Source: Bilophila sp964538355
GTDB lineage: Bacteria > Desulfobacterota > Desulfovibrionia > Desulfovibrionales > Desulfovibrionaceae
DNA length: 13,474 nucleotides
Assembly: GCA_964538355.1 (NCBI GenBank)
Contig: CAZIFC010000046.1
Coordinates: 1 to 13,474 of the forward strand
Reading direction: 5' to 3'
Shown piece by piece: positions 1-7,763 of the stretch; position 1 is the stretch's first letter; every line of letters starts with the position of its first letter. The notes under the pieces were generated by a model. That model was given only the letters and a program-made list of their open reading frames with translations. It was not told the DNA's origin and made no database searches. Made by a program: the position numbers and the translations under genes.

Positions 1-29
1 AGGGAAGCCCTTCTTCAGAAGGGTTCCCT
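1..29 (-). terminator. Hairpin downstream of clpA, candidate terminator
   Basis: The arms AGGGAA plus CCCTTCT (1-6, 8-14) pair perfectly with AGAAGGG plus TTCCCT (17-29), giving a 13-bp stem with one bulged G at 7 and a very short loop at 15-16 (larger if the last pair opens). It lies 33 bases after the clpA stop, where a terminator for the leftward transcript is expected. The U-tract would be left of position 1 and cannot be seen. Read rightward, no T-run follows, so it more likely serves the leftward strand. Positions 30-61 are a C-rich spacer with nothing else recognisable. Confidence 0.55.
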
Positions 30-61
30 CTCCCCTCCCCAAAATACCAATAACCTCCCCC

Positions 62-2329
62 CTACTTCCCTTCAAACTTCAGCACCAGCTTGTCGCCGTC
101 GCCCTCAGGCTCGTCCACGACAACCGTACCGCCCTTGACCAGACGCCCGAACAGCACCTCGCTCGCCAGCGGATCTTCCAACGCCTCGCGAAGCAGCCGC
201 TGAAGGGGGCGCGCTCCGAGCTTGGCGTCGTACCCTTCCTTGGCAAGCCAACCGCGGGCTTCCGGGGTCAGGGTCAGATTGACCCGCTTCTCGGCAAGCC
301 CCTTGCCCATTTCGGCAACGCTCTTGTCCACGATGCGGCCCATCAGATCCGGCGTCAGCGCGTTGAAGGGAACCAGCGCGTCCAGACGGTTGCGGAATTC
401 GGGGCTGAACATGGCTTCCACCGCCTTGCGCCCGCGCTGGGCCGCGCTCTGGGCAACCTTGCCCGCCGCAGCCTCGACAAAGCCCATCGGGGAGGCTTCC
501 ATATCCCGTACCCCCGCATTGGAAGTCAGGATCAGGATGACATTCTTGAAATCGGCCTTGCGGCCCGTGTTGTCCGTCAGCGTCCCGTAGTCCATCACCT
601 GCAACAGCACGTTGAAGATGTCGGGATGCGCCTTTTCAATTTCGTCCATCAGCACAACGGCATACGGCGTTTTGCGGACGGCTTCGGTCAACAGGCCGCC
701 CTGATCAAACCCCACATAGCCCGGAGGCGCACCGATGAGCCGGGACACGGCATGCTTTTCCATGTACTCGCTCATGTCGAAACGCAGGAAGGCCACCCCC
801 AGACGCTCGGCAAGCTGCTTGGCAAGCTCGGTCTTGCCAACGCCCGTAGGCCCGTAGAACAGGAAGGAACCCGCAGGGCGATCCGTCCGCCCAAGCCCGG
901 CCCGCGAGCGCAGGATGGCCCGGGTCACGATGTCCACGGCCTCGTCCTGCCCGAAGAGCACGGACAGCACGTCGTCCTTGAGCGTCTTGAGGCGATCGCG
1001 TTCCTTGCCCGAAACGGTTCGGGTGGGAATGCCCGCCATGCGCGCCACGATGCGCTCCACATCCTGCCGGGTCACGGAAGAACCGGCCTTGAATCCCGGA
1101 CGAAGCCGCACGGCGGCCCCGGCCTCGTCGAGCACGTCGATGGCCTTGTCCGGCAGGAGGCGATCCTGCACATGCCGGGAGGAAAGCTCCACCGCCGCCC
1201 GCAGCGAGGACGACGAGTAACGCACCTTGTGGTGCTTTTCGTAATGCGGCTGAAGCCCCTTGAGGATCTCCACGCACTCGTCCGGCGAAGGCTCCTTGAT
1301 GTCCACCTTCTGGAAGCGGCGGGCCAGCGCGCGATCCTTTTCAAAATGGTTGCGGAACTCGTCATAGGTTGTCGAGCCGATGCAGCGCAGCTTGCCTTCG
1401 GCAAGGATGGGCTTCAGGAGGTTCGAGGCATCCATCGAGCCGCCGCTGGTGGAACCCGCGCCCACAATGGTGTGGATCTCGTCGATAAACAGGATGGAAT
1501 CGGGAATCTTCTGCAACGCCGCGACCACGGCCTTGATCCGGCCTTCAAAGTCGCCGCGGTAGCGGGCTCCGGCAAGCACGGCCCCGAGATCCAGCGAATA
1601 CACCTTCGCATCCCTGAACTCGGGCGGCACGTTGCCGCCGGCGATACGCAGGGCCAGCCCCTCGGCAATGGCGGTCTTGCCCGTGCCGGGATCACCCACA
1701 TACAGCGGGTTGTTCTTGCGCCGCCGGGCGAGGATTTCGATGGTACGCGAAAGCTCCATCTCGCGCCCGACAAGCGGATCAAGCTTGCCTTCGCGGGCCT
1801 TCGCCGTCAGTTCGACGGTAAAGCGGGCCAGCGCATCCTTGGTGGATTCCGGGGAACCGCCCTCCCCCTCTTCCGAGCCGGAAGGATTTTCCTCCCCGTC
1901 GTCATGGGAGATGCTCTCCAGAACCGCAAGCCGGGTAATGCCCTGCTTCTTCAGGCAATAGGCAGCCCAGGAGTGCTCTTCTTCCTCAAGGATGGCGGCG
2001 AGCACGTCACCGACCTCAACGCCGATATCCTCGTTGCGCCCGGCACTCTTGACGTGCTCCAGCGCGCTGTCCAGCACCCGCTGAACCGCCAGCGTCTGGT
2101 AGACGTCCTTGGTCGGTTCCGGGAGACTTTCCATATATGACTTAAAAAAATGATCCAACGCCTGCCGGAGCACGGCGGAACTTCCGCCGCACCGCTCGAT
2201 GAGCCGTTTTCCGGAAGGCTCGGACGCAATGCCGTACAGAATATGTTCCAGCGTCAGGTATTCGTGCCGACGCTGCTTCACTTCTTCCACGGCAAGACTC
2301 AATGCTTTCTGCAAATTCTTGCCAATCAT
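62..2329 (-). CDS. clpA: ClpA, ATP-dependent Clp protease ATP-binding subunit
   Basis: AAA+ unfoldase that threads substrates into the ClpP peptidase in the cytoplasm; it receives N-degron substrates from ClpS. The 755 residues match the family length. Residues 1-145 are the double Clp-N domain, followed by an acidic linker rich in Glu, Gly and Ser (143-163). The first AAA module has Walker A GDPGTGKT (212-219) and Walker B FIDE (281-284). The second has Walker A GPTGVGKT (493-500), Walker B LMDE (560-563) and the D2-small domain to the end. There is no ClpB-type middle coiled coil, and MGF (615-617) sits where ClpA carries its IGL/IGF ClpP-docking loop; both favour ClpA over ClpB. The start is fixed by AGGAGGT six bases upstream (on the complement of 2336-2343). 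The start codon overlaps the clpS stop as ATGA, so the two are translationally coupled. clpP is not in the window. Confidence 0.97.
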   Translation of the reverse strand: MIGKNLQKALSLAVEEVKQRRHEYLTLEHILYGIASEPSGKRLIERCGGSSAVLRQALDHFFKSYMESLPEPTKDVYQTLAVQRVLDSALEHVKSAGRNEDIGVEVGDVLAAILEEEEHSWAAYCLKKQGITRLAVLESISHDDGEENPSGSEEGEGGSPESTKDALARFTVELTAKAREGKLDPLVGREMELSRTIEILARRRKNNPLYVGDPGTGKTAIAEGLALRIAGGNVPPEFRDAKVYSLDLGAVLAGARYRGDFEGRIKAVVAALQKIPDSILFIDEIHTIVGAGSTSGGSMDASNLLKPILAEGKLRCIGSTTYDEFRNHFEKDRALARRFQKVDIKEPSPDECVEILKGLQPHYEKHHKVRYSSSSLRAAVELSSRHVQDRLLPDKAIDVLDEAGAAVRLRPGFKAGSSVTRQDVERIVARMAGIPTRTVSGKERDRLKTLKDDVLSVLFGQDEAVDIVTRAILRSRAGLGRTDRPAGSFLFYGPTGVGKTELAKQLAERLGVAFLRFDMSEYMEKHAVSRLIGAPPGYVGFDQGGLLTEAVRKTPYAVVLMDEIEKAHPDIFNVLLQVMDYGTLTDNTGRKADFKNVILILTSNAGVRDMEASPMGFVEAAAGKVAQSAAQRGRKAVEAMFSPEFRNRLDALVPFNALTPDLMGRIVDKSVAEMGKGLAEKRVNLTLTPEARGWLAKEGYDAKLGARPLQRLLREALEDPLASEVLFGRLVKGGTVVVDEPEGDGDKLVLKFEGK

Positions 2330-2655
2330 GCCCCGACCTCCTCAAGCGTACAGCGCAGGGGATACCCCGCCTCTCTCGCAAGGAAATGAGTTTTGTCCAC
2401 TTTGGTTTCGGCTAGTTCGTAAGGATAGACGCCAGCGATGCCCTTTCCGCGCTTGTGCACGGCCAGCATGATGTTCGTGGCCTGATCCGCCGATCGATGA
2501 AAGACCGTCATCAGGATATTTACAACGAATTCCATGGTGGTGTAGTCGTCGTTATGCAGCAGGACCTGATACATTTTCGGTTCTTCGACGTCGATTTCCA
2601 CAATCTCGTCCGGCTGTCCGCCCGGAGCGGCGGGAAAGGCGTTGTTCTGGCTCAT
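2326..2655 (-). CDS. clpS: ClpS, ATP-dependent Clp protease adaptor
   Basis: Adaptor that binds proteins with bulky N-terminal residues (N-degrons) and hands them to ClpA. From this start the protein is 109 residues, close to the E. coli length (106). The conserved core is visible: HNDDYTTMEFVV (34-45), MLAVH (63-67) and the following KRGKGIAGVY. By alignment with E. coli ClpS the N-degron pocket residues N35, D36, D37, T39, M41, M63 and H67 are all present, so the adaptor should be functional. A longer frame starts at 2706, but the internal ATG at 2655 follows AAGGA by ten bases, gives the normal length and leaves room for a candidate promoter, so 2655 is preferred. The stop overlaps the clpA start (ATGA). 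Confidence 0.95.
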   Translation of the reverse strand: MSQNNAFPAAPGGQPDEIVEIDVEEPKMYQVLLHNDDYTTMEFVVNILMTVFHRSADQATNIMLAVHKRGKGIAGVYPYELAETKVDKTHFLAREAGYPLRCTLEEVGA

Positions 2656-2678
2656 GGTGCAATCATCCTTTTCAATAG

Positions 2679-2706
2679 AGAATAATTCCTGATACCGTGT
2701 TAGCAA
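2679..2706 (-). promoter_or_regulatory. Candidate sigma70-type promoter for clpS-clpA
   Basis: Reading leftward, TTGCTA (complement of 2701-2706) and TATTCT (complement of 2679-2684) are 16 bases apart and would start transcription about 15-20 bases before the clpS ATG. A second pair overlaps it: TTGCAT (complement of 2712-2717) and TATCAG (complement of 2689-2694), 17 bases apart. Both are moderate matches found by eye. The rest of the gap up to the radA stop (2707-2779) shows no clear terminator, so radA read-through into clpS remains possible. Confidence 0.3.
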
Positions 2707-2779
2707 GTGGGATGCAAGCGTTCTTGGCAGGCTCTGGCAAATCTCTCAGCAGGAAACACCGTGCGGCTCGGCCTGTCCG

Positions 2780-4132
2780 TCAGTTTTTGCGGCGAAACAG
2801 CCGATCCTGAAGATCCACGACCGTGGCAACGCCGTCGCCGTTCCCCTGATCCGGGAAAAGGATCGGCTTGTAGCCCAGCCGCTTCGCCTGCGAAAGCCTG
2901 ACGTCATGTCCGGCTACCGGACGAATCTGTCCGTTCAGGTCCACTTCGCCCCACAACACGGCACGCTCGGGAAGCGGCACATCGTAGAAAGACGAAAGCA
3001 TCGCCGCCACGAGCGCAAGGTCCATCCCCGGCTCCTGAATCTTCATGCCGCCGCCGACCTTGGCATAGATGTCCACCTGACCGAAGTTCAGGCGCAGGCG
3101 TTTCTCCAGTACAGCCAAGATAAGATGCAATCGGTTGACGTCAAACCCCAGCCCCGTCCTCCGGGGGATGGAAAGGTAGCTCCGCGTAACCAGAGCCTGC
3201 ACTTCCACCGCCAGCGGCCTCTGCCCGTCCACCGCCATGACCACGGCGGTTCCGCTCAGGCTGGCGTCCCGCGCCCCGAGGAAATAGGTGGCCGGGTCTT
3301 CCACGACCTCCAGCCCCTGTCGGGCCATCTGGAATACCAGCAGTTCCTGATTCGGGCCGAAGCGGTTTTTCAGGACGCGCAGGAGCCGGAACATCTGGCG
3401 GCGATCGCCTTCAAGCGATACCACGGTGTCCACCATATGCTCCAGGAGGCGCGGCCCGGCGAGTGCGCCGTCCTTGGTGACGTGCCCTACCAGCACCACG
3501 GTGGTGGTTCCGCGCTTGCAGGCGTCAACGATTTCCGTCGCCACGGCCCGCACCTGGCTGACGTTGCCGGGCAGCCCGTCCGCGCTGTCCGAGGTCAGCG
3601 TCTGCACCGAGTCCACAATCAGCAGATCCGGCGCGTTGTCGCCTTCAAGGAGAGGAAGGATATCCTCGGCGCGGGACGTGGACACCGCAAGCAGGTTGTC
3701 ATGCAGCACCCCGAGGCGGTTGGCACGGTCTTTAATCTGAGGGAGGGATTCTTCGCCGCTCACATAGAGGGACAGCTTGCCCGAGGCCGCCACCGCGCCC
3801 GCCATCTGAAGCAGCAGCGTGGATTTGCCGATGCCCGGCTCGCCGCCCATGAGCAGCGCGCTTCCCGGAACCAGCCCCTTGCCGAGTACGCGATCCAGCG
3901 CGTCCAAACCGGTTCCGAACGGCTCATGCCCGCGCTCTTCCACCTGCGCCAGCGGCACGGCCCGCACCGGCCCGAGGCTCCCCACAGGCCGCTTGCGTCC
4001 GCCGGGAGAGGAGGACTCCGCCACCAGCTCCAGAGAGTTCCACGCCTTGCACGCGAGGCATTGCCCGCGCCACAGCGGGGACTTGGCCCCGCACTCCGTG
4101 CACACATAGGTTTCCTTGACTTTTCCGGCCAT
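2780..4132 (-). CDS. radA: RadA (Sms), DNA repair and recombination ATPase
   Basis: RecA-like hexameric ATPase that promotes branch migration of recombination intermediates. The 450 residues match the family. In order: a zinc finger with C11-x2-C14 and C25-x2-C28; a RecA-like core with Walker A GEPGIGKST (97-105), Walker B LLIVD (170-174) and the RadA-specific KNRFG motif (255-259); and a C-terminal Lon-protease-like domain (about 280-450) typical of RadA, without an obvious Lon catalytic Ser. An ATG two codons upstream (4138) directly abuts the AAGGA sequence, which is too close. The ATG at 4132 sits six bases from it, so 4132 is the preferred start. The channel gene upstream ends 18 bases before this start, suggesting co-transcription. 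Confidence 0.97.
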   Translation of the reverse strand: MAGKVKETYVCTECGAKSPLWRGQCLACKAWNSLELVAESSSPGGRKRPVGSLGPVRAVPLAQVEERGHEPFGTGLDALDRVLGKGLVPGSALLMGGEPGIGKSTLLLQMAGAVAASGKLSLYVSGEESLPQIKDRANRLGVLHDNLLAVSTSRAEDILPLLEGDNAPDLLIVDSVQTLTSDSADGLPGNVSQVRAVATEIVDACKRGTTTVVLVGHVTKDGALAGPRLLEHMVDTVVSLEGDRRQMFRLLRVLKNRFGPNQELLVFQMARQGLEVVEDPATYFLGARDASLSGTAVVMAVDGQRPLAVEVQALVTRSYLSIPRRTGLGFDVNRLHLILAVLEKRLRLNFGQVDIYAKVGGGMKIQEPGMDLALVAAMLSSFYDVPLPERAVLWGEVDLNGQIRPVAGHDVRLSQAKRLGYKPILFPDQGNGDGVATVVDLQDRLFRRKN

Positions 4133-4138
4133 GCCCAT

Positions 4139-4143
4139 TCCTT
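4139..4143 (-). promoter_or_regulatory. Ribosome binding site that decides the radA start
   Basis: The leftward strand reads AAAAAGGA directly followed by ATGGGCATG. Spacing is zero to the first ATG and six bases to the second, which supports initiation at 4132. Confidence 0.6.
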
Positions 4144-4150
4144 TTTCCCG

Positions 4151-5848
4151 CTATCCGGGGAAGCATTCCATAAAACGGCGTTCCGCATCTGCCGAGCCGA
4201 TCAGCACCAGCTCGGTATCCGGCTTCATCGGCACGCGGGGATCGGGCGGAACCCGAAGTTCGCCCTCGCCGCTCTTCAGGGCCACCACGTTGCAGTCGGT
4301 CTTTTCGCGGATATGGCTCTCCATGAGGGACAGCCCCACCAGCGCGGGCGGAGCCGTCACCCGGAAGATGGTCAGCCCTTCCGTAATGATGGTCACGCGC
4401 CCGGGCGTGAGCAGGTTGATGATGGTCGTCGAGGCCACGGAAGCGTGGGACATCACCAGATTCGCCCCGGCATTGTAAAGCGAGGCCACGTTGCGATCGA
4501 GCGTGCAGCGGCTGAGGATCTGCACATCGGGACGGAGCTTGCGGCAGTAGATGGTCAGGTAGATATTGAGGTCATCGTCCCGCGTGGTGATGATGACGGA
4601 AGGCGTTTCCATGACGTGCGCCCTCTGGAGCACCTCCAGTTCTCCCGCGCTGCCGAGGATATAGCGGGAGTCGTCGGTGTGCGCGATGCGCGGATTCTTG
4701 TCCACGATGCGGAACGGCAGGCCCCGGCGTTCCAGCGCGGAGGCCGCCGCCCCGCCGACCCTTCCGCCGCCGAGGATCAGGATCGGCGCAGCGTTCTCCC
4801 GTATCCTCCGTTCGGCCTTCCTGTCGTAGGCTTCAAGCTGATCCGCCGTCCCCGCAAGCAGCAAAATGGAGCTTTCGTCAATACGGCTGTGCGGGCGGGC
4901 GGGCAGATAGGTGTTGCCTTCCCACATGCCCGCAACGTTCAGCCCGAAACGTTCGCGGAAGGCGCACTCCCGCAGCGTCTGTCCGATGAACTCGGTATGC
5001 AGCACCGGGGCTTCGGCAAGGCACAGCGAGCCGAACCGGGCGATGATGTTGGACTGGGCCCTTGTTCCATACACCCGGCGAGCCAGACTCCGGCCCAGCA
5101 CGTCACCGAACGAATAGACGTGATCACACCCGGCAAGCATCAGGATATTCACGGATTCCGGGTTGTCCGCACTGGCGGCGAGCATCGTGTCGGGCGCGGC
5201 TTCCCGCACCGTGGAGGCAATGTTGGTGTTCCGCAAATCGCCTTCCAGAGCCACGACCAACGCCGCCTTGTCCGCCTGCAGGCTGTGGTAGGTATGCACA
5301 TCGTCAAATTCGCCCGTGACCACCGCATAGCGGCTGTCATACAGCTCCAGCGCGTGCGCCCCATCGGGAACAAGCACGACATACGGATAGTTGTACTGGC
5401 GCAGCTTGCGGGCAACGCTCAGGGAAATATCGTTGTCGCCCACCAGGATGGTGTGCCCCTTCGTTTCGGGCGGCAGCGAGCGGGGCTTGCGCTTGTTGTT
5501 GTATTCGTCGATCCACGGCTGGTACACGAACCGGATGAATGTGAACGGCATCAGGATCATGATCAGGATGATCCCGGAAACCAGCACGACGATGGAAAAC
5601 AGTTTCCCGAGATCGCTTGAGAAGGTCACATCCCCGAAACCGAGCGTGGACATGACGGTCAGCGTCCAGTAAACACCCGTGATATAGGAATAGTCGCGCC
5701 CCTCATACGCCATGATGTGGTGAAAGATAACGCTGAAGAGCGCAACGAGGCATGCCGTGAGCAGCGTAAACCCTATCACGATGCGCCGGTTGCGGTTTCC
5801 CGACGACTGCGCGAGCAGCGCAGGAATAAGCATCAAAAGCAGCTTCAT
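4151..5848 (-). CDS. Two-TM potassium channel with two RCK (TrkA-N/TrkA-C) modules
   Basis: Inner-membrane ion channel, most likely for K+, gated by cytoplasmic RCK domains. From the chosen start it has 565 residues. TM1 is about 22-42, a pore loop carries the selectivity filter TLGFGD (68-73, a variant of TVGYGD), and TM2 is about 83-105. The first RCK/TrkA-N domain begins at about 131 and its nucleotide loop reads VGDNDIS, lacking the GxGxxG pattern. A TrkA-C-like segment spans about 280-335. The second RCK begins at about 355 with an intact LGGGRVGG loop (359-366) and a terminal TrkA-C domain (about 490-560). The frame stays open to an ATG at 6031, but that 61-residue extension is Cys/Gly/Arg-rich, unlike any channel N-terminus, and would start inside a hairpin. 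The ATG at 5848 puts MKLLLMLIPALL at the N-terminus and is preferred, although its ribosome site is weak. Ligand and physiological role cannot be told from sequence. Confidence 0.88.
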   Translation of the reverse strand: MKLLLMLIPALLAQSSGNRNRRIVIGFTLLTACLVALFSVIFHHIMAYEGRDYSYITGVYWTLTVMSTLGFGDVTFSSDLGKLFSIVVLVSGIILIMILMPFTFIRFVYQPWIDEYNNKRKPRSLPPETKGHTILVGDNDISLSVARKLRQYNYPYVVLVPDGAHALELYDSRYAVVTGEFDDVHTYHSLQADKAALVVALEGDLRNTNIASTVREAAPDTMLAASADNPESVNILMLAGCDHVYSFGDVLGRSLARRVYGTRAQSNIIARFGSLCLAEAPVLHTEFIGQTLRECAFRERFGLNVAGMWEGNTYLPARPHSRIDESSILLLAGTADQLEAYDRKAERRIRENAAPILILGGGRVGGAAASALERRGLPFRIVDKNPRIAHTDDSRYILGSAGELEVLQRAHVMETPSVIITTRDDDLNIYLTIYCRKLRPDVQILSRCTLDRNVASLYNAGANLVMSHASVASTTIINLLTPGRVTIITEGLTIFRVTAPPALVGLSLMESHIREKTDCNVVALKSGEGELRVPPDPRVPMKPDTELVLIGSADAERRFMECFPG

Positions 5849-6059
5849 GCCAGACGCCCGTATCGGCCCGCAAGCCGACAGCTGTTCGCACGGCCTTCCC
5901 GCGCATACCCGCCCCCACCGGCCGCCCCGCCTTTCGGACTCCGCCCAAGAGCCGCTGAACCCCAAGGCCGGGCACTGCCGCCCAACACCGCAAACGGCCT
6001 GAAAGACCCCGACTCGGCACTGCCGCCGCACGGCATGCCGGAACGCAAGCTAGTCATGA
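5849..6059. other. Intergenic region between the ExeA-like gene and the channel gene
   Basis: A GC-rich gap of 211 bases. It contains the strong hairpin at 6015-6040, a 12-base direct repeat GGCACTGCCGCC (5971-5982 and 6016-6027) and three small palindromes of the form GGCA-N0-1-TGCC. No convincing -10/-35 pair was found upstream of the channel gene, and no small gene with a believable ribosome site was seen. Confidence 0.5.
6015..6040 (-). terminator. Strong hairpin 20 bases after the ExeA-like gene
   Basis: CGGCATGCCG (6031-6040, itself a perfect palindrome) pairs with CGGCACTGCCG (6015-6025), leaving one bulged base and a five-base loop (6026-6030). The stem is almost pure GC. It begins 20 bases past the stop codon at 6060. 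Reading leftward, only a weak TCTTTC tract follows some bases later, so it is not a textbook intrinsic terminator. It may instead protect the 3' end of the pilT-ATPase mRNA or attenuate read-through into the channel gene. Confidence 0.45.
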
Positions 6060-7757
6060 TCACTTCCTGTCTTCATTCATCGTAAACTTGTGGAATACAA
6101 GGCTTGCGCCGTCAAAGGGCGGCAACAGGCGCACGGAAGCCCCGGCGGGCGGCGAGAAGCGGGAGAGCCAGCTCCATGCGGCCCGCTCCGAGGAAAAGGA
6201 ACGCGGCGCAAGGATGTGGAACCGCACCCCCTCGCCGGGACGCCAGACCGGAACCAGCTCAAGGGAAAGGGAACGCTTGCCGTAACCGCGCCATGCGGCA
6301 TAGGCCGTCTGCGGATCTTCAAAGGTCCCCAGACTGAGGAGCATGCCCCGCGTCATGGACGGGGGCGGCGCGTACAGCACGGCGGGCAGGCTGATCAGCT
6401 GCTCGCCCGCGTCGATATCCGTCCGATAGCCGGGATTCTTGGCTTCGACCTTGCGGAGAGCCGAACTGGAGCCGTAGACGGCACGAACCACACCGGCAAG
6501 CGACTCCCCCTTGGGCAGGCGGAACGTGCCCAGAGAGTCGGGAACCGCATTCTCCGGCCTGATGGCTGGGGCTTCGGGCACGGCTTCCTGCCGTACGGGC
6601 AGGCCCGCCATCTTCGCCGTCGGCTTCGTTTCGGAGGCCGCACCCGCCGCCCCGGAAACGGGCGGAGGCACAGGAGCCACCCCCGTACCGGAGGCAATGC
6701 CGGATGCGGACAGGCCCTGCGGAGGGGCCATTGCGGGGCTTTCCGGTAGGTTCACCTCGACGGGCTTGTCGAGCACCTCCGCCCCGGGAAACCAGCCGCA
6801 AATACGGGATGCCGCGGCCTCCAGCCGGATGCGGGCATCGCCCTTCACCGCTTCAGGCATCCAGAAATACCCCCCGGCAACGCAGGACAACGCCACGGCG
6901 ACGACGAGCCATTTTCCCCAGTGTACCGCGGGGATATCCCGGTTCCGAGCCACCTGCGCCCGCACCATCCCCCGCGTGACGATCCGCCGGTTGCCGACCA
7001 GCAGAGCCAGCAGCATCTGATGTCCCAGCCGCATGAGCTGGCGCGGCTTGCCGCCGCTGGCCCGGTGCAGGGCCATGAGGCTTCCCGTCGAGAACAGCCT
7101 CTCGGCCTTCTGCCCGCCAGCCAACCGCAACCTGTGCCGCACAAGCCGGATGCTCTCGCGCATGGAGAGCGGCTTGAGGTACAGGCACTCGTTGATGCGA
7201 TCCTTGAAATTGGGCATCCCCTCAATGATCTGTGCCAGTTCGGGCTGCCCGAAGATGACGATTTGCAGGAGCTTTTCGGTGTTCGTCTCGAAGTTCAGCA
7301 GTTCGCGGAGCACTTCCAGGGCCGCCGGGCTGAGCTTCTGGCCTTCGTCCACGAACAGCACCGGATTCCGGCTCCGCTCCAGCGCGCTCTCAAAGACCCG
7401 GCTCTGGATAAGCCCGATGCATTCCCGCCGTGACAGGCCCGCGGGAACGTGCTCGCCGACAAGCAGTCCGCACAGGTTCCGCACGAAATCCTCTCCGGTT
7501 TCGCATCCGGCATCCAGCAGCAGAAAAACGTCAACACCTTCGCGCTCATTGAGGTTACGCAACAGGCAGCGGCAAAGCGTGCTCTTGCCCGTGCCCACCT
7601 CCCCCAGCACGACATTCAGCCCCCGCCGCAGCCTGATGGCGATTTCCAGACGGTTGAGACAGTCCTCATGCGTCGGAGTCCGATAATAGGCGTCGGGGTC
7701 CGGTGAGTTGGAAAACGGCTCGCGTTCCAGATCCAGCAATTCCAGATAGCTGCCCAT
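6060..7757 (-). CDS. ExeA/GspA-like AAA+ ATPase with LysM-like and SPOR-like periplasmic modules
   Basis: Bitopic inner-membrane ATPase. Relatives (ExeA of type II secretion, MshM of MSHA pili) bind peptidoglycan and help assemble or place a secretin; that role here is inferred. In the 565 residues: an AAA domain of the ExeA type starting near SYLELLDLEREPFSNSPDP, Walker A GEVGTGKST (52-60), Walker B VLFVDEGQ (133-140), a sensor-like FGQPEL (169-174), one TM segment about 283-299, then a Pro/Ala-rich linker (about 335-405). After this come a LysM-like stretch (about 411-457; KGESL, a YG, NP and GEQL in the right order) and a SPOR-like stretch (about 470-545; LSLGTFEDPQTA and FHILAPRSFSSERAA). 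Classical ExeA ends in a PG_binding_1 domain instead. The gene starts six bases after the pilT stop, so the two form an operon. An ExeB/GspB partner is not visible in the window. Confidence 0.88.
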   Translation of the reverse strand: MGSYLELLDLEREPFSNSPDPDAYYRTPTHEDCLNRLEIAIRLRRGLNVVLGEVGTGKSTLCRCLLRNLNEREGVDVFLLLDAGCETGEDFVRNLCGLLVGEHVPAGLSRRECIGLIQSRVFESALERSRNPVLFVDEGQKLSPAALEVLRELLNFETNTEKLLQIVIFGQPELAQIIEGMPNFKDRINECLYLKPLSMRESIRLVRHRLRLAGGQKAERLFSTGSLMALHRASGGKPRQLMRLGHQMLLALLVGNRRIVTRGMVRAQVARNRDIPAVHWGKWLVVAVALSCVAGGYFWMPEAVKGDARIRLEAAASRICGWFPGAEVLDKPVEVNLPESPAMAPPQGLSASGIASGTGVAPVPPPVSGAAGAASETKPTAKMAGLPVRQEAVPEAPAIRPENAVPDSLGTFRLPKGESLAGVVRAVYGSSSALRKVEAKNPGYRTDIDAGEQLISLPAVLYAPPPSMTRGMLLSLGTFEDPQTAYAAWRGYGKRSLSLELVPVWRPGEGVRFHILAPRSFSSERAAWSWLSRFSPPAGASVRLLPPFDGASLVFHKFTMNEDRK

Positions 7758-7763
7758 ATCGGC

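Noticed and set aside
30..70. Possible G-quadruplex on the - strand after clpA
   Set aside because: Only three G-tracts lie close together; the fourth is about 15 bases away on either side, so it does not meet the usual motif.
626..2140. A 504-codon + strand frame inside clpA
   Set aside because: It is antisense to both conserved AAA modules, has His/Arg/Gly-rich low-complexity composition and no supported ribosome site.
2906..5620. A 904-codon open frame on the + strand antisense to radA and the channel gene
   Set aside because: The protein is His/Arg/Gln-rich with no recognisable domain, while both genes on the other strand have complete conserved motifs. Such antisense frames are expected from third-position GC bias.
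5849..6031. N-terminal 61-residue extension of the channel protein
   Set aside because: The composition is Cys/Gly/Arg-rich and unlike a channel, the start codon lies inside a strong hairpin, and the internal ATG begins just before TM1.
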